Shown here: positions 1-13,962 of the stretch, in pieces
Layout: each line of letters starts with the position of its first letter
How positions within the stretch are numbered: position 1 is the first letter of the stretch
Assembly: GCA_029783825.1 (NCBI GenBank)
Contig: JAREIK010005357.1
Coordinates: 1-64,000, forward strand
Origin: Sapria himalayana
Lineage: Eukaryota; Streptophyta; Magnoliopsida; Malpighiales; Rafflesiaceae
Reading direction: 5' to 3'
Length of the DNA stretch: 64,000 nucleotides
Position numbers and translations under genes: made by a program
The notes under the pieces: model-generated
Seen by the model: the letters and a program-made list of their open reading frames with translations, nothing else
Database searches by the model: none
Told to the model about the DNA's origin: nothing

Positions 1-445
1 AGATAGATAGTTAGACAGATATATAGATAATAGATAAAAAGATAGATAAATAGAGAAATAGATATATAAATATATAGATAGAAAGATAGCTAGACATACA
101 AATAGATAAATAGTAAGATAGATAGATATATAAATAAATAGATAGATAAAAATAAAGATATATGACAGAAATACATATAAATAGATAGTATAGACAGATA
201 GACAAATAGACACATGGACAAATAGATAGATTCATAGATAGATAGATAGGTTGACTGGTAGATAGATAGAAAGATAGGTAGTTAATAGATAGAAGATAGA
301 TAGCTAGCTAGATAGATAACTAACAGGCAGACACATAGAATGAAAAAAAGATAGAGAGATAATTGATTTATAGATAATTAGACAAATAGATAATATTTAA
401 GATATACCGACAGACAGACAAACAGACAGATAGATAGATAAAGAC

Positions 446-476
<31 letters not shown>

Positions 477-1570
477 ACAGATAGACAGATATATAGATAG
501 ATAGATAGACATACAAAAAGATATAAAGTTAGATAGATAGATAATTAGATGATAAATAGATTGATAGTTACATAGATAATAGAAAGATAGATAGATATAT
601 AAAAAGAAAGACAACAAACTGAACAACATATAGATAGATATATTGATAGACACATAGACAGATAAATAGATAGATAGAAAGACATAAAGATTGAAAGATA
701 GAAAGAAAGACACATAGATAGCTAGTAAGTAGATTGGTAGATAGATAGCTCGATATATATAGATAGATACATAAATAGATGTATAGATAGATAAAAATAT
801 ACATAGTAAATACATAGATATATAAATAGGTATATTATATATATATCTAGACATATAGATAGATAGATTGATATATAGATAGACATAAAGATTAGATAAA
901 TAGATAGACAGACAGAGATATATATATATAATTAGGAAGATGATAGATATAAGGAAATAAAAATATATAGATAGAAAGTTAGATCAAAAGAAAGTAGATA
1001 TAGATAGATATATATATATATAATATATATTTAGATAGATTGATAGATATATAGATAGGTAGAAAGATATATAAATAGATTGATTTATTTGATTGATTGA
1101 TATATAATTAAATAGATAGGCATATAGATAAATAGAGAGATAGATTACCACATAGATAGATATATAGTCAGATAGATAGCCAGATAGATAGATACATAGA
1201 TAGCTAGATAGAAAGATAAATAGATATGTTGATAGCTAGATATATAGATAGATAAAAAGCTAGAAAGCTATTTAAATAGATAGATAGATAGAAAGCTAGA
1301 TAGATAGATAGATAGACAGATACAACTTGATAGATATACATATATTTAGATAGAAAGATAGATAGATAGAAAGATAGATATATAAATATTAGAAATATAA
1401 ACAACTTGATAGATTTACATATAAACATGATAGATATATATCTAAAATAGACAGATACATATATAGATAGATATATAATAATATTTATATATAGATAGAT
1501 TGGTAAATAGATAGATATATAGATAGATACAAGATATATAGATAGATATTAGATAAACACAAATATAAAT

Positions 1571-1604
<34 letters not shown>

Positions 1605-4600
1605 ATAAATATATAGCTAGATACATAATATATAATTAGATATATAGATAGATAAGAGATAGATAGATAGATTGATAAATAGATAGATAGATGGAGATAT
1701 AGAAAGACAGATAGTTAGACAAATTAATAGATAAATAGACAAATAGATTGATAGACGAATAGATTAGTAGATAGAAAGATAGATAAATAGATAAATAGAT
1801 AGATAAGAAGATAGATATACATATAGATAGATAGATATCCACATATATATATATAGACAGATATACAGAAATATATATAAATAGATAGATAGACAAATAA
1901 ATAAACATATAGACATATAGATAGATAGATAGGTAGATATATAAACAAATAGATAGTCAGATAAATACATAGATAGATAGATAGACATACAGATAGATAG
2001 ATAAATAGACATACAAAAAGGCTAACAAATAAACAAAAGATAGACATATAGATAGATAGATAGATATATAGATAAATAAATAAAAATATAGATAGATAGA
2101 TATATAGACATAGATAGACAGATAGATAGATAGACAGATAGATATACAAATAGATATCCAAATTTATATGCAGATATATATATATATATAGACAAATATA
2201 TTGACTGATAGAATGACATATAGATAAATAGATAGACAAACATTTATATAGATAGATAGATATTTAGATAGATAGACAGTTAGATATCTAAATAGACATA
2301 AAGATATATAGACAAATAGATAGTCAAATTGATAGACAGATTGATAGACAGATATAAGATAGATAGATAGATAGTTACATACATAGATAGATAGATAAAC
2401 AGATAGATAGACTAATATATAGTTAGACATATAGATTGATAGATATATAGAAAGATATATAGATAGAAATACATATTGCTAGACAGCCAGACTGACTAAT
2501 AGACATTCAAATAGATCGATAGAAAGACAGATAGATATAAATAGAGATTGTTAGATAGATAATTAAATAGACATATATATGATAATAGATAGATTGACTG
2601 ATAGATAGATAGATACATAGACAATTAGATATACAAATAGATATACATATAGATAAGAATATTGATAGACAAATTGATAGAGATATTCATAGACATTTTG
2701 ATAGATTGATTGATAGACAGATTAATAGACAAATTGATCGATAAATTAATAGATAGATTGATACACTAATTGATAGATAGATAGAGAGATATAAAAATAC
2801 TTATATTTATAGATATATTGATAAATGAATAAATAGATAGATTGGTAGAATATTGATAGATAGTTGAAAGATAGATTGACAGACAGACAGACAGATAGAT
2901 TAATATATAGATTCATAGATTGATTGATAGGTTGATTAATAAATAGACAGATAGATAGACAGGCAGATAGACAGACAGACAGATAGATAAATAGATAGAT
3001 AAGTCAATTTTTAGATAGATAGATAGATAGATAGATAGATTATTTGATTGATTAATAGATATATAGATAGATTGTTTGACATTAATAGATAAATAGCTAA
3101 ATAGATAGATTGATAAATTGATTGATAGCCAGAGGGATAAAAAAATAGACTAATAGATAGACTAATAGACAGTCAAATAGATGGATAGATAAATATATAG
3201 ACAAATAGATATAAAGATAAATAGAAAGAAAGAAATAAAGAAATATAGATAGATAGATATATAGACAAATAGATAGATAGATAGTTAGATAAACAGATAG
3301 ATAGATAAATAAATAGTTCAATAGATAAATTGATGGATAAATATATAGATAGATTAATATATAGATAGATAGATAGTCAGATTGATAATTAGATTGAAAG
3401 ATAGATTTAAAGATTAAATGATAGACAGATCGATAGTTAGATTGATATACAAATTGATAGATAGATTGGTAAACAATTTGAGGGATAGATTGATAAATAG
3501 ATTTATAGATAGATAGATAGATAGACATATATATAGTCATTTAGATAGATAGAGAGATATATAAATAGATAGAAAATTGAAAGATAGATATATAGTTAAA
3601 TAGATAGATAGATATTCATATAGTTAGATAAATAAAAAGAAAGATTGAATAATTAATAAAAAGATAGATTTATAGACAGATAGATAGATAGATAGAGAGA
3701 CACATAGATAGATAGATAGATAGATAGATAGACAAATATATAAAAGATAGACAAAAAGATAGATAGACAAATAGATAGAAAGATAAATAAATAGATTGAT
3801 AGACAAATAGATGGACAGACAAATAGATAAACATATAGATAGACAGATAACCACACAAATAGATAGATAGATACATTGACAGATAGATAAATAGATAGAT
3901 AAACAAATAAATAAACTCATAGATATATAGATAGATAGACAGATAGAAAGATAAACAAATAGATATTCAAATATATAAAAAGATAGACAGATAGTTTGAT
4001 AGATAAATAGATAGATCAATAAATAAATAAATTGATTGACAAATAGATAGTCAGAGAGAAAGATAGATGAATAGATAAACAAACAAAAAGATAGACATAT
4101 AAACAAAAAGATAGACATACGGATAGATAAATATATAAATAGAAAGATAAATATGGAGATTGACAGATAGATAGACATTTAGATAGACAGATAGACAAAC
4201 AGATATATAGACATATTCATTGATAGATAGATAGATACACAACCAGATTGACAAACTTATAGAGAGACATATATACAAACTTATAGACAAACACATAGAA
4301 AATAGATATATTGATATTTATATAGACAAATTGACATATAGATAAACAGATAGTTAGATAGAAAAATAAATAGACAAATAGATAGTCAGATAGACAAACA
4401 ATGATATATATAGATATATAGATAGATAAATAGATAGTTAGATAGATAGATAGATAAAGAAATAGATAGGCTGATAGATAGTTTGACAAAAAGATTGACA
4501 AATAGAAAGATAGATAAATAGGCAGACAAACTGATTGATAGACATTCAAATAGACAAGCAGATTGATTGATTAATTGATTGATAGATAGACATATAGATA

Positions 4601-7290
4601 CATAAATAGATATACATATAGATAGGAAGATTTATAGATAGATTTATAGATAGATTACTCGACATATTGATAGACATTTTGATAGATATATTGATAGATA
4701 GATTGATCAATATATAAAAAGATAGATAGATATATATATATATATACACACACACAGATTGATTGATAGATTGATAAAAAAATCAATAGATAGATTGGTA
4801 GAAAGATTGATAGATAGATTGATAGAAAGATTCATAAATTGATTTATAGGTTGATTGATAGAAAAATTGAAAGACAAATAAATTGATAGATTGATAGACA
4901 AATATATAGATAAATAGATAGATAATAAATAAAATATAGATAGATATATAAATAAACATCTAGATAAATATATAGATAGATAAATAAACATCTAGATAGA
5001 TAGATAGATAGACAGATAGTTTGATAAATTATTAGAAAAATAGATAGATAAATAGATAGATAGATGGACAGATAGATAGACGGATAAATAGATAGAAAGA
5101 TAGATAAATATATACACAAATAAATGAACATATTGATTGATTGATTGAGAGAGAGAGAGAGATAGACAAATTGATAAATAGATAGATAAACAGATAGCGA
5201 GATGCACACACACAAACATAGACAGATAAGTAGAGAGATAGATAGAAAGATAGACTTATATATAGATAGAAAGATAGACTGATAAATCGTTAGACAGAAA
5301 GATATACATATAGATAGACAAATAGATAGACAGATACTCTGATAGATAGATTGATAGTCATATTGATAGATAGATTGAAAGAGAAATAAACAGACATATA
5401 GATAGAAAGTTTGATAGAAAGATACATAGATAGATAAATAAACATATAAATAGATAGAAAGATATATAGATAGAATATTAGATATATAGATAGTCATATA
5501 GATAGACATAAAGATAGATAGATAGATAAACTGATAGATTTACATAAAGATATATAGATAGATAGATAGATAAACTGATAGATTTACATAAAGATATATA
5601 GATATATAAACTGATAAATTGACATTTTGATTGTCAAAAATATAGACAAATAAATAGGTAGATAGATATATAGATTCATAGATAGACAAATAGATAGATA
5701 GATAGATAAATGGATAGATAAACATATATTTGACATATATATATATATATAGATAAATAAATAGATAAACAAATAGATAGACAGATAGATTGACAAATAA
5801 TTAAACAATAGATAGGCAGATAGATAAATAGATATATACATATAAAGATAGACTTATATAGATAGATAGATATCCAAATAGATAAGACAGATAGATTGAC
5901 ATATAGATTGAAAGATTGATAGACATATAGAAAAATAGATAGATAGATAGACTGATAGATAGATAGTTAGAAAGTTAATTATATAGATAGAGAGATAGAT
6001 AGACTAATAGATAGACATTTAGAAAGTAATTATATAGATAGAGCGATAGACAAATAGATAGATAAATAGATATACATATAGAGAGATAAGTAGACAAAAA
6101 GATAGATTGATTGATTGATAGACAGACATACAGACAGCTTGATAGACATACATACAGACAGACAGATAGATAGATAGATAAACAATTAAATAGATAGAAA
6201 GACATATAGATAGATAGACAGACAGATAGATATATATATATAGGAAGGTAGATAGATTGATTGATAGACAAATTTATATACAATTAATAATAGAAGATTA
6301 ATAGATAGGTTAAAAGATAGATTGATAGATAGATTAAAAGTAAGATAGTTAGATAGATAGATATAAATATTGATAGAAATGTTGAAAGATTGATAGATAG
6401 AGAGATAGATAGACAAATTATTAGATAGATAGACCGATTGAAAGGGATATGGATAGATAGGTAGATAGATAAATAGATAGATAGATAGATATATATATAC
6501 ACACACACACACATAAATAAATAGATAGATAGGCAAATAGATAGATATATAGATAGATAGATTAATAGATAGATAGGCTATTATATACATTGTAAATAGA
6601 CATATAGATAGAAAAATATATAGACATATAGATAGATAGATAGACACATAAATAGACAGATAGATAGACTAAAAGATTGATAGATATATATAGATATATA
6701 GAGAGATAGATAGATAGATAGATAGACAGATAGATAAATCCACAAAATGATAGATAGATATAGATAGATAGATAGACAGATAGATAGAAAGATGGATAGA
6801 TATACTTATAATTAGATGGATAGAGAGTTTGATAGATAAATAGATAGATATATGGATAGATAGATAGTCAAATAGATAGATAGATAGATAGGCAGATAGA
6901 TAGTCAAATAAATAGACAAATAGATAAAGAAATATATATTCAGATAGATTGATTGATAATTAGATTGATTGATTGATTGATTGATAGAAAAATAGAAAGA
7001 TAGATAGACATATAGGTTGATAAATAGATAGACAAATGGATAGATAGATCAATAGATAGATAGAAAGATAGTTAGACTGATAGATATACAAATAAATAAA
7101 CATATTTATAGATTGATCGATAGACAGATATTAAGAATGATAGATAAACTAATATATAGATAGATAGATAGATCGATTGATTGATATATTGATAGATAGT
7201 TACATAGATATGCAAATAATTAAACAGATAGATATATAGATATATAATCATATTGATATTTCAGATAGATATATAGATATACACATTGAT
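1..7290. repeat. Degenerate (GATA)n tetranucleotide satellite
   Basis: The whole stretch is GATA on the plus strand with frequent one-base variants: GACA, AATA, GATT runs (for example near 6961-6985) and GAAA. No other sequence is resolvable inside it. Every frame reads as a cyclic Tyr-Leu-Ser-Ile peptide on the minus strand because a 4-bp repeat read in triplets cycles through four codons without stops; these open frames are not genes. A few short (AC)n and (AT)n patches occur, for example near 4745 and 6495. The array ends where CACTA copy A begins at about 7291. It runs off the left edge, so its full length is unknown. Confidence 0.95.
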
Positions 7291-8286
7291 AACTACAAAA
7301 AAATATCTATTTAGCTAAGGAAATTTAACTAGGCATAAATTTCCTAGATAATTAGCTAGGGATTAGCTAAGGTATAACAATGGATTTTTGATTTTACAAT
7401 AAATTAAAATTTTGTGATGGATTAGTGATGGAAATGTTCGAATGAAAATCTTCCATCACTAAAATTATTGTAGATACTTGCTCAAAGAAAAGATGGAATC
7501 TCCCTAGATAATTAGAATGAGACAATCCACATCACTAAATAATTATATAAATTTATTTTTTTATGGTTTTATATATAATTGAAAATGATTATTCCTTAAA
7601 TATTTATTTTCTTAAAATATATCCATTTAGTTCGGGATTTTTTCCTATCTATTTGGGTTAGTGATAATTTCCATCACTAATCTTTAATGATTTAATTTTT
7701 TTAAGCATTATTTATTTTAATATTTTATCTAATTGTTTATATTAAAGGTATGTCATGGTCTATAGATGAGCGATCCTTGAAAGACACAATCTCTTAATAT
7801 AATAATAAAAATAAATATTATAGATTAATAATTTAATAAATACATAAATATGACTAAAAATTTATATTAAATTAAACTAAAATAACTATAATTTTATTAT
7901 AAATTAATTAAAAATTATACAAAATTTTTTTCTGAAATTTTTAATTATGATATTTAAATATTTGTATTAAAAAACAATATATAATTTATTATATAATTAT
8001 AATAATTTTTTAAATATTTTAATTAATAAATAAACATAAATAAAAATAACTACTAATAAAAAGTTAAAATAAACAATTATTTGATTAAATATACAGATTT
8101 ATAAAAATATATGAATTAATAAATAAACAAGTAAATATTTATATTATTAAAGTAAAAAATATATATTTTTATGATTATAAGTAGAAAATCTTATAAATTT
8201 ATAATCATTATATCATTTATGAAATAATATCATTTATGTATTATTACTTTATCATTTATGAAATATTTTTATGATTATAATTTGAA

Positions 8287-8336
<50 letters not shown>

Positions 8337-9000
8337 CTTTATTATTATATATTATTACTTTATTTATTAATGAAATAATATCATTTATGGTTAAATAAAA
8401 ATCTATTTCATTTTTTTATTTTAATTATTTATTTTTTATAATTTTAGTTTACTTTTATATTTTTGTATCTTTATTTTCTATTCATACACATCCAATTTTG
8501 TATTTATAGTTTCCTTGTCAAAAAATGCTAAGTTATTAAGCACTTATCATTTTTTCTATCTTTCAACGATGAAGAGAAGAGAAGCAGTGTGGGACTAAGG
8601 GAGCAACCTACAAAATCTATCTCTATTTGTTACGAGGTAATATTATCATCTATTCTCATTTAGAATGCTATATACATATCTCTATCTCTATTAATTTAAT
8701 TACCATTAGTGAAGTTTGGTTGTTATAGAATATTTAGGTTTGATTTTTTTCCCATAATTTTCCTTCTTTTTTTTTCTATTTTAATATCACTTATATGATT
8801 TTTACTCAGCACTAGTAATGAAACAATAAATAGTCAGTCTAAACTTTGTTCTCCTACTATTTAAATTTTTAGGGTTTTATCTATTTAAAATACAAATTGT
8901 TTGCATATTGTTTTCTGCTTGTGTAACTTAAAAAAATAATAATTAATGTTTTTTACTTTTGTTACTTAAGAATAAACAAACTTAATGTTTATCAGTTCTA
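7291..9000 (+). other. Copy A 5' terminal region, non-coding
   Basis: This begins with subterminal 'TTAGCTA(G/A)GG' and 'GATGGATTAGTGATGG' motifs (7310-7460) similar to copy B at 24490-24640, then very AT-rich DNA with an (AT)n run at about 8289-8330. Around 8560-8640 a more balanced segment ends at GAG|GTAATATT, which could be a non-coding first exon with a splice donor. That reading is inference only. No coding region is seen. Confidence 0.5.
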
Positions 9001-11070
9001 TTTTTGCTGTCTCCAAAATTATTATAGACAGATAATAAATTATATAAACTTTTATACTTTTATATAATTGTATGACATTATATATATAAGTCTATACTTT
9101 AATATATATATATATATATATATTACATTATATATAAACACTGATATGTTTATATAAACATATAATGTTATATATAAATATTTATACATATGTATTAATG
9201 TTTATAAATATCTATACAACATTTACATAAAACTATCCATTTATATAATTTTATATATAACAATTATATAACATATAAAATGTTTATACATTTTTGTAAA
9301 ATTTATTAACATATTAATTTTTATATAAATATATAATATTTATAATATTTATATAAATGTGATATATATATTATATAAAATTTATAAAAGTGTTACATAT
9401 ATATAATTATATATAAATAACATTGATAAAATTATTTAAGAACAAATATTATATTTAAACACTTGTATAATTATATAATCATATGCCATTATATATAAAA
9501 GTATTTATATCTATATTTATTATTATGTAAACTAATTTTATAACTATATTTATTACTAGACAAAACTATTTTTTAACTATATAATAATGTATAACTATAT
9601 GTATAATTCTATATAACTATATTTCTAACAAAATATACTATATGTATAAGAATATATAACTATATATAATTGTATTTTACTAAATGTATAACTATAAAAA
9701 TATTATATATAATTATATCTTTAACTACATATACATATATATCTATATGTGAATAACTATATATAAATATTGTATAACTATGTAACACTCTATATAATTA
9801 AATATAACTATATTTGTAACTATGTATACGTATATGTATTCATATAATTAAATCTATATATTTGTTTATAATGTTGTATACATTAATGTATAACTACTTA
9901 TAACTACTTGTATGAATATATCTATATATAATATATGTTTAACTATATATAACTCTATTTTTAACTATATATACTATAGATATAAGACCATATAACTATA
10001 AATAATTGTCTTTGACTATATGTATAACTAAAAAAATAGTATACATAACTATATTTAAATTTATAAATAACAACATATATTCAATATATATTTTTATATA
10101 TTAGTATATAAAAATGTATTTTACTATATCTATACCCATACATAACTATATGTATAAATAAATAAAATTAAAAGAAAAAATATATATACTTACATGTATA
10201 AATATAAGTATAACTATATGTGTAAATATATGTAAAACCGCATGTAATTATATTTATAATTACATGTATAACAACATACAACATTATGTTTACCTACACG
10301 TGTATAACTATATATAAATGTATGTATTACTATGTAACACTCTATATAATTAAATATAACTATATTTGTAACTATGTATACATATATGTAAATCTATATA
10401 TTTGTTTATAACTTTGTATATATTTATGTATAACTACATAAACTACTTGTATGAATATATCTATATATAACTATATGTTTAACTATATATGACTCTATTT
10501 TTAACTATATATACTATAATTATAATAACAAATAATGCTAAATAATTGTCTTTGACTACCTATATAACTATAAAAACATTATACATAACTATATTTTAAT
10601 ATATAATTAACAACATATATTTAATATACATTTTAATATATTTGTATATAAAAATGTATTTTACTATATCTATACCTATAGATAACTATATTTGCGCATA
10701 TATAAATTTATATGAAAAAATATATATGCCTACATTTATAAATATAAGTATAACTATATGTGTAACTATATGTATAACATGTAACTATATTTATAATTAC
10801 TGTATAACAACATACAACATTATGTTTAACTACATGTGTATAACTATATATAAATATTTCTATAACTATGTAACACTCTATATGATTAAATATAACTATA
10901 CTTGAAACAATGTATAAATATATGTAAATCTATATATTTGATTATAACTCTGTATATATTTATGTATAACTACATATAACTACAAGTATGAATAAATCTA
11001 TATATAACTATATGTTTAACTATATCTAACTATTTATAACTACATATACTAGTTATATAATAACATATAA
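9000..11070 (+). repeat. ~540-bp AT-rich higher-order repeat array in copy A
   Basis: The sequence is built from short 'ATAACTATATGTATA' pieces organised in units of about 540 bp. The marker GTAACACTCTATAT recurs at 9782, 10334 and 10870 (spacing 552 and 536), and a longer block containing AATATAAGTATAACTATATG recurs near 10201 and 10741 (spacing 540). The equivalent array in copy C lies on the other strand. The segment from about 9020 to 9405 also matches the reverse complement of 60569-60990 in copy D. No coding potential is credible here. Confidence 0.75.
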
Positions 11071-11328
11071 TTATAAATGGGCTATTATTAATTTGTTGCA
11101 CTAACTTGAAATTAAATGGCAAAAGATATAATATCAACAATATCTAAGCAAATAGCATTGGTTCGATATAACATAATATTGAGATAAGTGTTGTACTCTT
11201 ACCTAAATCCCACCCCTTGGGCCTCTGGTTCATATATGAACTTATGTATGACAAAAGATATAATATATGATAGGTTTGTATAGAAGAAATATGTTTGTTC
11301 TTTTTTATATTTCATCATTCTAACACTA

Positions 11329-11627
11329 CATTCTCTATGTGTCTCTCTCTCCCTCTATCATTCTTTTTGTGTCACTCTCTCTCCCTCTTTTTCTTTCTGT
11401 GTCTCTCTCTCTCTCTCTCTTGCTATTTTCTTTCTTTCACTATTTCTTTTTTGCTTTTTCATTTTCTATCTCCCTCTCCCTCTCTCTATCTCTCTCTCTT
11501 CTCTCTCTTACTCTCCCTTCTCTCTATCTCTCTCTCTCCCTTCTCTCTATCTCTCTCTCCCCTTTCTCTCTTTCTCTCTTTTCCCCATTTCTCTCTCTTT
11601 CCCTCCATCCTTTCTCTCTCTCAATAA
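11329..11627 (+). repeat. CT-rich (pyrimidine) tract of copy A
   Basis: An imperfect (TC)n/(CTCTCC)n tract. It sits where copy C has its GA tract at 43706-44200 on the opposite strand, next to shared sequence ('ATTTCATCATTC' before it and a GTTCATATATGAACTTATG block near 11229). In copy C this tract lies just upstream of the TNP2 gene, so it may be part of a 5' UTR or promoter. Ser/Leu-rich open frames across it are artefacts of the repeat. Confidence 0.85.
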
Positions 11628-11639
11628 AAAAGGGCAGAC

Positions 11640-12400
11640 ATAACTATTGCACTAGTATTCGAAGAAGATGACATAAATAATATTGAGCATGTGTATGTAG
11701 ATGATGATCTAGTAAATTTATGTGACTCAAATGGTGGCCTAATAGAGATTTTGATGATGATCAATTTCTATCTGATGATGAGTTGGAACTTTTATCAGAA
11801 TCAGAAGAAATGTCAGAAGATAAATTAGAGAATGATAAATTGATAATAATTAAATTGGTATAATTGTATTATAATATTAAACTATCAAAAACTTTCTATA
11901 TTTTGATGAAATCTATTGGTGTGTTTTATTATAAAATGCATGGTTGCTCATCATATCTCTATTATTTGTTCTATGTTTTTATTTTTTGTATAGTAGATAG
12001 CACCTAAAGGATGTGGCCATGGTGGAGGTGGACAAGACTTATAATGGACCAAATTTATCTAGTATTTTATACCATGTTGTAAATTTATTACCATCTCATA
12101 CCCACCATATCAAGACTTAAACATCACAAACATCATCTCCATTTCTATCACCATCATCATCATTGACACCTTTATTATCACCTTTATTAGATATAAGCCC
12201 ACCACCCATTGTGCTTCCTGCAAACACTTTTGATCCATCACCATCTTCTACACTACATTTTACACCGATAGTTGCCCCATTTATTAAATTATTTACATCA
12301 TCAAATGTTGTGCCTTCTTCTGCATTCAGTGTTAAGTTAGTAATTGAGATTATGGATGAGAGGTATAAGAAATATTTTAATATTACTAGAATAAATTAAT
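11640..12400 (+). pseudogene. Copy A transposase relic: acidic and Ser/Pro-rich linker segment
   Basis: Around 11670-11840 the plus strand reads as an acidic, Asp/Glu-rich peptide matching the same segment in copy C (minus, 41600-41400; shared 'LCDSNG' and 'DELE' stretches). After an intron-like gap, 12000-12120 gives 'APKGCGHGGGGQ', parallel to 'VPKGRDRGGSGCG' of copy C near 41255. An open stretch at 12163-12399 encodes a Ser/Pro/Thr-rich low-complexity linker. Stops interrupt the segment. By position it is the N-terminal part of the second CACTA protein (TNP1-like) that precedes the Transposase_24 domain. No complete reading frame remains. Confidence 0.55.
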
Positions 12401-12484
12401 ATGATGATCGTGTTAGTAATTTTTTTTATAAATAGTTATGATTTGCTTTTTTTTCAATGTTATTTATTTATTTGTATAGTTTTA

Positions 12485-13522
12485 TTCTATCTCACATGTG
12501 TTTGGCTATAATTAGAAAGTATTTCAAGAAATTTGTTGATTCTAAAGCATTATCATGGAATAAAGTTTCTGAATCGACAAAAGAGACTAATTTTAATGAC
12601 TTCAGGTAAAAATAATGAAACAAAAACATTGAAAATTAAGTATCTACTTAGTTGACTATTATGTTGGTTTTTATTCAAGCAGCAAATAATTATGTCCTTG
12701 TTATTAATATAAATTTTTTTGTGATAATTCTATATATAGAATAATTGCACATGGGCACTCAAATTTGAGGAAAAGATAAAATGATTATCAGAGAGCAAAA
12801 CTACTAAATGGTATTCTGATTTTGTCCATAAATTGAAAATATAAAAGAAATGGCTAAATTTATATCCGAGAATGACTGGTCTGAGTGGCTTAAGTATTGG
12901 GATAAGCTAGATGTTAAAAAAATCAGAGATTACCAGAAAAAATTAACGAACTGATGTAGCCGGAGTAGGTAGAGGAATGTCTAGCCACACAGGAGGGTCA
13001 AAGTCTAGCATTGAGCATGCTCGGGTTTATTATAATTTTAAAATTTTAATATTTATATAATTAGTGGTTGTCCTAATAGACTAAATAATTTTAATCAGTG
13101 CATGGTTTTATTAATTTTGTTAAATTTTTTATCATTTGTTATTTTATGACTTAATAAATACATACTCTAGGCTGGATAATTAGGTCGAGATCCTAATTTT
13201 TATGAGATTTTCAGAAAGATGCATATGAAGAAAGCAGATGGTCAGTTTGTTGACAACAAGTCTTAGATGATTGCTGTAAGAATCTGTTATATTAATAAAA
13301 TATAATAGTACCACAGTAAATTTTGAAAGTTATTTGGAATGCAAAATATAAAATAATTTTATGTATATCTATAATAGTATTTTTAACTATTTTATCTCAA
13401 AAATTATTGGAGTAATGTGTGATAACTGCTTCTCAACAAGTTAAGGGTTCTATGGATCTTCAACCATTGATTATGGTTCTATCTATTTGGATACCATAGG
13501 AGGTCATAAGAAGTAGTGAGTA
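12485..13522 (+). pseudogene. Copy A Transposase_24 (Ptta/En/Spm) relic
   Basis: Coding-like blocks match copies B and C. 12485-12605 encodes residues like 'DSKALSWNKVSEST' (copy C: 'DSKAFSWKKVSEST'). 12750-13030 holds the TKWYSDF-type block and a 'SSHTGGSKSSIEHAR' motif. 13170-13275 holds the 'LGRDPNFYEIF.KMH' block. 13405-13522 holds the 'QQVKGSMDLQP' block. GT-AG-like gaps separate them, as expected for exons. Frames shift between blocks and contain stops, so the gene is dead. The last block is cut in mid-exon at about 13522, where copy C continues. Confidence 0.7.
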
Positions 13523-13962
13523 TACCATGCCATGCCTGGCCCGGCATGGTTCTGTGAGGTAAGGCCCGACATCGGCCTCTGGCCCAAAATCCACCAGGTT
13601 CGGCTCAATTCGGGATAGGCCAAAACCCTAATTTTTTTTAAAAAATATGGATTCCCGGCGAGCCTCCATGCCACCGTCACCCTTTCATGGCTCGGCTAGC
13701 TTTGCTCGTCAGGCAGTCGGCTCACCGTGACCACACTCGATGTGTGGTCACGTTAAATGTGCCCCTGAGCCAGGCCCTCTTGTATGCTTGGCACAACACG
13801 TGGGCCAAATTCCCTCAGCCTGGCAAGGCACGATCGATGCTAAGGGTGAGCCCGGTACAGGCGCGAGCACGACATTGTAGCATGCCATGCTTGTCCAGAC
13901 ACAAATGAATCATGCTGTGCCTCATGCAGGGCCGGGCCCGCCTAACCTATTTGACACCTCTA
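13523..13962 (+). mobile_element. Non-autonomous hAT fragment with right terminus only
   Basis: A GC-rich insert unlike its surroundings, with many CATGCC, GGCCCGGC and GGGCC motifs. It ends in TTTGACACCTCTA at 13962, the complement of the TAGAGGTGTCAAA terminus of the hAT element at 28263-31743. The sequence before it ('ATGCAGGGCCGGGCCCGCC') also parallels the right end of that element ('ATGCTGGGCCGGCC'). The matching left terminus is absent: the fragment starts in mid-subterminal sequence, directly against CACTA copy A. The satellite resumes immediately after 13962. Length and lack of transposase suggest a deletion derivative. Open frames across it are not supported. Confidence 0.75.

Larger units (their letters stand above)
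7291..13522 (+). mobile_element. CACTA (En/Spm) copy A, 3'-truncated, TNP2-deleted
   Basis: The left end at 7291 is a decayed CACTA terminus (AACTACAAAAAAATATC against CACTACAAGAAAATATC of copy B). It is followed by the same 'TTTAGCTAAGGAAA' subterminal sequence and then by internal sequence shared with copies B, C and D. Order: terminus and AT-rich DNA to about 9000, a ~540-bp AT repeat array (9000-11070), a CT-rich tract (11329-11627), and a relic of the acidic and Transposase_24 coding part (11640-13522). The TNP2 exons present in copy C are absent: the sequence passes directly from the CT tract to the acidic segment. Homology to copy C stops at about 13522, where a hAT fragment abuts, so the 3' third and right terminus are missing. 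Confidence 0.8.

Noticed and set aside
1..7290. Many long open frames giving Tyr-Leu-Ser-Ile-rich peptides (also in 13963-18460, 23641-24480 and 31856-34145)
   Set aside because: A TATC repeat read in triplets cycles through TAT-CTA-TCT-ATC, which has no stop in any frame. Several frames are open at once, so this reflects composition and not coding.
10642..10905. AT-rich open frames in the ~540-bp arrays (also near 45812-46226)
   Set aside because: Tyr/Ile/Asn-rich products of repetitive AT DNA, different in each repeat unit and not conserved between copies A and C.
11295..11671. Ser/Leu/Pro-rich frames over the CT tract and their Glu/Arg counterparts at 43532-44189
   Set aside because: Microsatellite translation open in more than one frame.
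13687..13908. Arg/Ala-rich 73-codon frame in the hAT fragment
   Set aside because: GC-rich subterminal repeats of a non-autonomous hAT element; no domain and no conservation with the 28263 copy.
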